64,000 bases of DNA, taken from Cryptomeria japonica (taxonomy: Eukaryota > Streptophyta > Pinopsida > Cupressales > Cupressaceae). The notes below the pieces were generated by a model. It saw nothing but the letters and a program-made list of their open reading frames with translations. It was not told where the DNA came from and made no database searches. Shown in pieces: positions 57,495 to 64,000 of this stretch (positions are counted from its first letter, which is position 1; every line of letters starts with the position of its first letter). Made by a program: the position numbers and the translations under genes. Location of the stretch: contig NC_081409.1 of assembly GCF_030272615.1 (NCBI RefSeq), forward strand, positions 208,057,190 to 208,121,189. The letters are read 5' to 3'.

Positions 57495-59156
57495 AAAATA
57501 ATTAGAAGACTTTGAGGTATGTGAAATTGAATCATTATGAGAATCAGGTTATTGGTGATAAGAACAAAGGTGTGATGACTAGAAGAAGACTTGTTGCTGA
57601 AGAGATATACCTGATTTTTAAGATTGAACCTAAAAATATTATTGAAGCATGTAAGGATGAGAATTAGATAAAATCTATGGAGGAAGAGTTGAATCAGATT
57701 GAGAAGAATAACACATGGGAGCTTGTTCCAAGACCTAAAGACAAGAATGTGATTGGTACTAAATGGGTATTCCGAAATAAACTGAATCTAGCTAGTGAAG
57801 TGGTGAGAAACAAAGAAAGATTGGTATGTAAGGGATGTTGTCAGATGGAAGATATTGATTATGAGGAAACCTTTTCTCTTGTAGCCAGAGTTGAAGCTAT
57901 TAGATTGCTGCTTGCATATGCTACTTACAATAATTTCAAGGTGTATCAAATGGATGTCAAGTCAACCTTTTTGAATGGTGATCTTGAGTAGGAAGTCTAC
58001 ATTGAGAAACCAAAAGGATTTTCATTATCAGATGAAGGAGACATGGTATGCATATTGAAGAAAGCACTTTATGGACTGAAGCAAGCCTCTAGAGCCTAGT
58101 ATGCTAGATTATATAAGTATTTAATGAATTTAGGATTTTGTAAAGGTACTGCTGACTGTAACTTATACTTTAAGGTTGAGAATGATAACATTTTGATTGT
58201 TGAAGTGTCTGTGGATGATGTTATTTTTGGAGGAGATGATGATTTGAGTATGAAGTTTGTTGATGATATGCAAAAGGAATTTGAGATGTCTATGATAGGT
58301 GAGATGAAATTCTTCTTAGGATTGTAGATTACACAGACTTATAAAGGTGTTTTCATTTCTCAATTTAATTATGTGAAAGAACTATTAAAGAAATTTGGGT
58401 TAGCTGATTCTAAACCTATTGGAACTCCTATGGTGATTGGATGCAAGTTATCTAAGCAAGACGAATCTCAAAAAGTTAATCCGACCTTGTACAAATGTAT
58501 GGTTGGTGGACTATTGTACCTGACTTAGACTAGAATAAATATCATGCATGTTGTTTGTCTTTGTGCCAGATTTCAAGTTGATCCTAAAGAGACTCATGTT
58601 ACTGCCATGAAGAGGATTTTCAAATACTTGAAGGGGACTATTGACTATGGGTTGTGGTATCCAAACAATGATGATTTCATGTTATGTGCTTATACTGATG
58701 TTGATTGGCAAGTGATGTAGATGGCTAGAAGAGCACTATCGATGGAGCTTTCTTTTTGGGGAAGAAGTTGGTTTCATGGGCAAGTAAGAAACAAGATGTT
58801 ATATCTCTATCTACTATTGAAGCTGAATACATTGTTGCTACTAGAAACTGTACTCAGGTAGTTTGGGTGAAGTAGATGCTGAAAGAGATTAGAGTTGTGT
58901 ATGGTGAGCCTATTGTTATTTACTGTGATAATTTAAGTTCTATCAATATTTCCAAGAATCCGGTACTTCACTCTAAAATAAAGCATATATCAACTAAGTA
59001 TCATTTCTTGAGAGAGAAAGTCAACAATCAGGAAGTTAAATTGGAGTATGTATCTACAAAGGATCGGTAGATATTTTCACTAAGCCTTTGCCTACAAATA
59101 CATTTGTGTATTTGAGAGATAAGTTAGGGGTCTCTGCCCCTCCTAATGAGAACTAA
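57495..59156 (+). pseudogene. pol: Element B reverse transcriptase and RNase H
   Basis: RT motifs are NTWELVPRPKDKNVIGTKWV (about 57710), YQMDVKSTFLNGD (about 57945) and LYGLKQAS (about 58068). The active-site box reads SVDDVIFGG at about 58210, with Ser for the usual Tyr/Phe but both Asp kept. RNase H has TDVDW (about 58690), YCDNLSSIN (about 58922) and a frame-shifted IFTKPLP at about 59070. Stops lie at about 57988, 58096, 58325 and 58873, among others; the frame ends with TAA at 59154. It resembles element C's RT more than F's. Confidence 0.87.
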
Positions 59157-59501
59157 GTGCATGGAGATACATCAATCTGGTGGACTTCATAGTCTTATCT
59201 TCTTATCTAGGTTGATGAGTTGGTGTTTCTACTTAGTTGGGGTAGTTAGTATGTTGTTCAAACTTGTGAGTTTATCCTAAGGAAGAGAGTTTATCTGGTT
59301 TGGGGAGAGAAGATTGATCTTTTTATCTCTTTGGCATTGTTGTCAAAGGGGGAGAGAAGCATGTGGAAAAATGCCTTATCTTTGGAGCATTGTGTGTATT
59401 ATATTAGGGGGAGTCTTTTGGAGTTTACTGGTGTTGATGTATTCCTTTGCATTGGTTATTTTTCACATTCATATGTTTCCAGCAATGCCAAAGGGGGAGA
59501 T
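59157..59501 (+). other. Element B 3' untranslated part with repeated polypurine tracts
   Basis: The tract TCAAAGGGGGAGAG (59342-59355), preceded by TTTGGCATTGT, comes first. TTAGGGGGAGTC (about 59404) follows, and CCAAAGGGGGAGA (59488-59500) abuts the LTR. TTTGGCATTG and CAATGCCAAA are complementary, as in element C. Confidence 0.82.
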
Positions 59502-60847
59502 TGTTGGATATTATTGTTGCTAGGATATGTTGTTGTCATTGATGTCAACATATTCTTGTGTTTTTTGTGTTGCAGAGAATTGTTTTGGTGATTTGGTGTT
59601 TGTAGTGAGTTGATTTGGTTGTTTTCTATGCTAAATCAACTAGAGATACTTCATTCTTTATTGATTCCATGATGCTATGTGGTGATTTGATCAAGTTGAG
59701 GATTTCACATGGAGATTGGTTTTCAGTGTTCAATGTTAAAGTGTTCTGGTGTTTGATCCATTGTGCTCCGGTATGATCATATATTATGTTGCAGATTTGG
59801 GAAAATGTTTGGGATGTTATTGCGCATCTTTATTTTAGGTGGTTCTGAATTTGATACTCCACAAACTATCTTTCTTATCTGAGTTGCTGCTATTAAGTGT
59901 TCTTGAGTATTAACATGTTGATCGATGATGATTTGAATAAGTGGTGTTGGTGCAGCTATTGCGGATGGTTCTAACGTGCTTGTTGGTGTTTCCTAATAAT
60001 GTCTTATTTATTTTGGTGGTCCACATTCATCATTGTGTGAGTTATTGATAATCTTATGGGTCTAGTAATATTCTTTGTGTTATGTGGTATTTTTGGTGGT
60101 GTAGCGTGTTGTGGATGATCTTAGTGAGGTTTATGGTGGTGGTGCATGTTTGAGGAGTTGATTTAGGTCCATGATATGTTTTTTATTAAATTGTATTGGT
60201 CCAATGGTTGATTTATGTATCATGTGATGTAATTTTATAATTAGGTGTTAAGGGTTTGGCCGACCTTGTAGTCAAGGTTGATGATTTGTTTAAATGAGTG
60301 TAATCTTCATGTATTTTGGGTGTTGGTGTTGAGTCTGCATTATCAAAGAGTGGTGTATGTGCGAACAAGTGAATTCATCTTTTGGTGTGGTGTATTGAGG
60401 TGAGAGTGTTGCAAGGCAAACATTTGAGCTTAACTAGAACTGTCATCAGGCATTAACAGATGCTATATTTGTAGTTCATATTTTTCGGATTGTAGTTTGA
60501 ATATCTTTGTAAGTTAGTGAGCCTTCCCTGAGGGTTGTAGCCTTTTAGGTCATTGTATTTTCAGCAGTGAGCTCTAGGCAGTGTGCTTGAATGCATGTGC
60601 ATTCCCCATTGAAATATTTACACATACTACTGTAGAGTATCATCTCATTGTGGGTAGGTTCCCGTCGTGGTTTTTCCCTTAATCGGGTTTTCCACATCAA
60701 AATATTGGTGTTATGTGTGTTTGTGTTATTGTTGTTATCTTTCTTTCTGTTGTAGTTGATCAGATCTGAGATAGTGCTCAATTTGTTTAATTCAGTGAAA
60801 ACTGATTCATGCCCCCTCTCAATTTTTCTTCCTTGTTGTTGCCAACA
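59502..60847 (+). repeat. Element B 3' LTR
   Basis: 1346 bp and uninterrupted: TGTTGGATATT to GCCAACA. It is the reference used here to join the three pieces of the 5' LTR. It has the GTGGTTTTTCCC...GGGTTTTCCAC motif at 60667-60694. Confidence 0.92.
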
Positions 60848-61831
60848 ACAAATAGTCAACATTGTATTGAAAAGTGTATGTGCCCTAGAATCTCATGTGT
60901 TTGTAAGATTCATATGAGTTAAATGCAAACTAGAGTTCTACCCTATTTTTTGATTAAAAACCCTAAAATGAGTGTAATGTAAATGCTTCAAATCATAATG
61001 CAATATGGATCTAAAGTAGTAATGCAAATCTGAAAATCAATGATGTGTAGATCTAAAACTTAAATAGAGATAAGAAAATAACATGAAACCATACCAAATC
61101 CTATGGAAGAGGTACAAGCCAATCAATAGTTGGTGATCTCTTTATTATTCTTCAATATCTCCTAAAGCTTCCATAGTTGATAAAATATATTGATGAAGAC
61201 TTGATTGATGAAATGAATATGCTGATGTAGACTCCACACAAAATCTACTCTTTCACTTCACAAGGGTCTTCTTTTCAATTGTTAGATTAGGATCCTCAAA
61301 TGGGGGAAATAAAGGCTTTATATATGAAACCCTAATTTTAAATTTGATAATATGATGAACTAGAATTGATTAAAATTTATACAAAGTAGGATTTGAACGT
61401 TATAATATTGCCAAATTAAGCTCCTGAAATTCAAGGAGAAAAGTTCAAGACCATGGTGGTGACCACCACGGTCCTATTAACCTTTTTTTTGAATTTCTAG
61501 GGATGCGAGATATCGTGATTATAAAGTCAAATCCAACACTGTGGGTCAATCCAAGGTGTGTAAATATGTGAAAATGTGCCTTGAAGATTGAAATTAGGAC
61601 ATTGTTAGGATTAACTTAAAATAAAATAAAAAGGGGCACACTTAAGGTTAACGAACCAATTTTATAATGTGTGAATTAATGAAAGAGGACTTTATATTTA
61701 ATTAAATTACTAATTAAATGCGTAAAGAAGCCTTATAAATTCCAAATATAAAGGGACACACTAAGGTGAGTGCTAAACCATGCATGGAATTGGACAACCC
61801 TAATTAGTGGTGTACAATTTACAATGCTACA
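60848..61831 (-). mobile_element. Element A: outermost gypsy-type LTR, second piece
   Basis: Resumes A's LTR after B with the ACAAA duplication. It matches G at about 31680-32616 in order (for example aataacatgaaaccatacc against acaacatgaaatcataccc, and GGGGCACAC near the end) and finishes AATGCTACA. On the minus strand the LTR starts TGTAGCATTG. Confidence 0.85.
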
Positions 61832-61847
61832 TTTAGCCCCCACTTTA
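61832..61847 (-). other. Element A polypurine tract
   Basis: On the minus strand TAAAGTGGGGGCTAAA directly precedes the LTR start TGTAGC. This fixes A's orientation as minus and makes this LTR its 3' LTR. Confidence 0.8.
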
Positions 61848-62689
61848 GTGGTCATATGACACTAAGTGTATATGCAAGATAAAGTATAGAAAAGTAAACA
61901 TTAATGGGAGAAAGGATATGTCCATAAGATGTCTATTTGTAGTACAACTTTAGGAACCATATCCTACAAAACCACATTGTTAGTTGAAATAAAAAAATGA
62001 CCTGAAATGCTTACTAAGAGTGATGAAATTCAAGGATAGCTATATGGCCACTATTTCAGGTTGCTATTTAGTATTTTGAAATAAGGTATCATGTTTATCA
62101 CATCAAATTGTGAAGGAAATTGATGACAAATGTGCATAGCAAGGTTTTATACTAGACCAAATAAGTCAAGGTGCATTTGGTATGAAAGAGAACTAAAACA
62201 CAATTCTAACGCAACCAATGGTGTGGAAATTAGAGTTCCCTAGCTCAAGATGTGAAAGATTAAGTATGAAATGTAGAATTAGGGTTCTAAAGAAAAGATT
62301 AACTTAAATAGTGAAAGTGACACTATTCATTTTTCTCATTCACTTTTTATCTTGTAGTATAGAGGAGGAGCCCACATAGCAGAAAATGCCACATCAATGA
62401 CATGAAGTGCCTTCTCGAATGGAGATTCTAAGGCAGTCAATCATTGAGGATGTTTTGATAGAAGAGGTAGGCCTACCAAAACTATACCCTGGTGATTTAC
62501 TACATTGTGACTGGTAAGGTAGCTGTCAAAACCCTAGATTTGACAAGGACCATCTTGAATGGGTGCCATGGTCCCCTTAGGGTGCCATGGTCCTAAAAAA
62601 GGGGCACTAGGTGGCACTCATGGGGTTAGGATAGGTTTTGTGATGATTTTTATATTGAGGATACTAATACATGATGTTTTATTTTGTAG
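61848..62689. other. Element A interior between polypurine tract and PMD-like sequence
   Basis: About 840 bases without a recognisable gene. By position it corresponds to the promoter and intron zone of the antisense gene in element H. A possible donor (GGTAAGG at about 62515) and the acceptor TTTTGTAG at 62689 could bound an intron, but no first exon can be called. Confidence 0.4.
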
Positions 62690-63360
62690 GAGTTACCGTG
62701 CTTATGGGAACATACCACTGGACTGATATACATCCATTTGCAGAGCCAGATTTCTCAGTTGTCACGAGAGGGTAAGAGACTTCTTCATGTTGTAGGCTTG
62801 TGGTGGGTATGTTGCATGCCCGCTATCAAGCTTCATGGGCCAATTCTAATGACCTTGATGGAGAGGTGGCACTTGGATATATATCTACATTCTTTCTACC
62901 AGTTGGAGAGATGACAATGACATTGGAGGATATATACTACATCTTGTGACTATCATTGAGGGGAAGGATTGTAAGATATCACACCACTCATGAGAAGAGA
63001 TGAAGAGAGGGAAAGTATATTGCATTGATAGACCCACACATGGAGAGACAAGGGGTCAAATTCTCATGCAATGGCTACTGCATCTGACAAGTGTCATTCT
63101 GCTAGTGAGGAGATTGATGATTACTATAGTGGTGTTGGCCCTATGTCTTGATGGGAAAGGAGGTCATATGCACTGAGGATCGACACATGCCATTCAAAAG
63201 ATAAAGGAGCTCTGTATTATGTTTGCATGGGGATGCAATATGCTAGCACATCTCTACCATGACTTGGGAGATTATACACATGGTGAGGGGAAGAGTTTGA
63301 TATCATGAACACTATATATCTAGATGTTCGGGCACATTACATGTATGAGGCCAACTGGGC
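62690..63360 (+). pseudogene. Decayed plant mobile domain (PMD) gene, antisense in element A
   Basis: After an acceptor-like TTTTGTAG the frame gives LMTLMERWHLD at 62846-62878, then shifts by one base and continues as LPVGEMTMTLEDIYYIL at 62896-62946. These are the two signature stretches of the PMD and match the copy in element H. Beyond about 62950 most frames close within 30 codons, although traces such as MGKEVICTEDRHMPF remain. The gene runs opposite to element A, next to its 3' LTR, exactly as in H. Confidence 0.65.
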
Positions 63361-63740
63361 TCCTAGTTGATGTTGATATTGATGCTCCCTAAGCTCATGT
63401 GTTCTTATGCATGATATCTTGGTAGAGTGATGACTTACTATACTGGAGGGTTATGATTGACTACTTGTAGTTGGATGACATTGTATGAAGACCTTATACA
63501 CAAATGGCCACTTGTCCAGGTCAATAGGTTCAACTATGACATATGAGGTAGGATAGACTTCTATAGGTTTGACATAGCTATATCATTGTTCCCTTCTATT
63601 CTGATAGAGTGACACGGTAGTTTGGTCTAGAGTAGGGCTGTCCTTTAGCAGTTTCAATCTACATACAACACTGTTGTAGTGCCATGAGACAAAGAGTGAT
63701 ACTTAGACCTATTGCAGATGAGATATAGATTATAGATAAA

Positions 63741-63778
<38 letters not shown>

Positions 63779-64000
63779 GGGAGACATATATGTTCCCCTA
63801 CTCCTGGTTGTTGTTGGGGTTCAGTGGAGCTATGTGACATGATGCGAGAGGAGATTCCTAGGAGATGTCTTTCCTCTAGACTACCAAAGAGGGAATCTCA
63901 ATCCTTGGGTGAGATTGGTTTATTCACACAATGAGAATAGAAGATATGAGGATTCTACGGAGCCAAGTGATGAGGATGATGATTAGGGAGATGAGAAGGA
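63361..64000 (+). other. Tail of A's antisense gene region with (GAT)n repeat
   Basis: No open frame of note. A (GAT)n run at 63741-63778 would encode Asp or Met repeats if read through. Acidic-looking sequence follows to the window edge. It probably belongs to the decayed PMD gene's C-terminal part. Confidence 0.4.

Larger units (their letters stand above)
324..60847 (+). mobile_element. Element B: Ty1/copia LTR retrotransposon, whole nested insertion
   Basis: The element starts TGTTGGATATTG and ends GCCAACA, flanked by ACAAA duplications (319-323 and 60848-60852) inside A's LTR. Its own sequence totals about 7 kb; the rest is later insertions C, D (with E) and F (with G, H and I). The order LTR, PBS, gag, PR, INT, RT, RNase H, PPT, LTR with integrase before RT is diagnostic of copia. 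The LTR end motifs and multiple polypurine tracts resemble the Sirevirus branch, but I could not confirm the lineage. Every coding domain carries stops, so it is a dead copy. Confidence 0.9.

Overview
This window looks like intergenic nuclear DNA from a plant with a very large, repeat-rich genome. A gymnosperm would fit, but the sequence alone does not prove it. No intact host gene, tRNA or rRNA was recognised. Almost every base belongs to transposable elements inserted into one another, and most boundaries can be set from TG...CA termini, target-site duplications (TSDs), primer-binding sites and polypurine tracts. I label the elements A to I in the entries.

Layout. A is a minus-strand gypsy-type element that frames the window (LTR 1-323 plus 60848-61831, then its interior to 64000). 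B is a copia element (324-60847, TSD ACAAA) inserted in A's LTR. Three insertions interrupt B: copia C (471-7854, TSD GATAC) and the large inverted-repeat DNA element D (about 7896-25720), both in B's 5' LTR, and copia F (27297-55363, TSD CATCC) in B's gag. D contains LTR element E (16938-24933, TSD GAGGG). F contains a solo LTR, G (30947-32616, TSD GTAGA), in its integrase; a gypsy Tat-like element, H (33728-45325, TSD CCTAC), in its reverse transcriptase; and a minus-strand element, I (47514-55280, TSD AAATT), in an extra inverted LTR. The nesting is up to four layers deep.

Coding content. B, C and F are decayed copia gag-pol copies (gag zinc knuckle, protease, integrase, reverse transcriptase, RNase H). 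Nonsense codons in them are mostly of the CAG/CAA-to-TAG/TAA or CGA-to-TGA kind. H keeps gag, protease and the integrase tail but has lost its whole RT-RNase H-integrase core; on its opposite strand it carries a two-exon plant mobile domain (PMD) gene with a TATA-like box and splice signals. A carries a more decayed PMD copy in the same antisense position.

Most unusual content. E and I are two diverged LTR elements with the same two-ORF design and no pol. ORF1 is a coiled-coil protein with four CCHC zinc knuckles. ORF2 is a roughly 1,080-1,130 codon protein that I do not recognise, with a conserved N-terminal domain and a charged, coiled-coil-like tail. They look like a non-autonomous LTR family with its own conserved second protein. 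Other striking structures are F's U3-to-U3 inverted LTR arrangement, D's 3.7 kb array of a CATATG-centred repeat that switches strand, regularly spaced AT palindromes in H's LTRs, and repeated polypurine tracts before the 3' LTRs of B, C, E and I.
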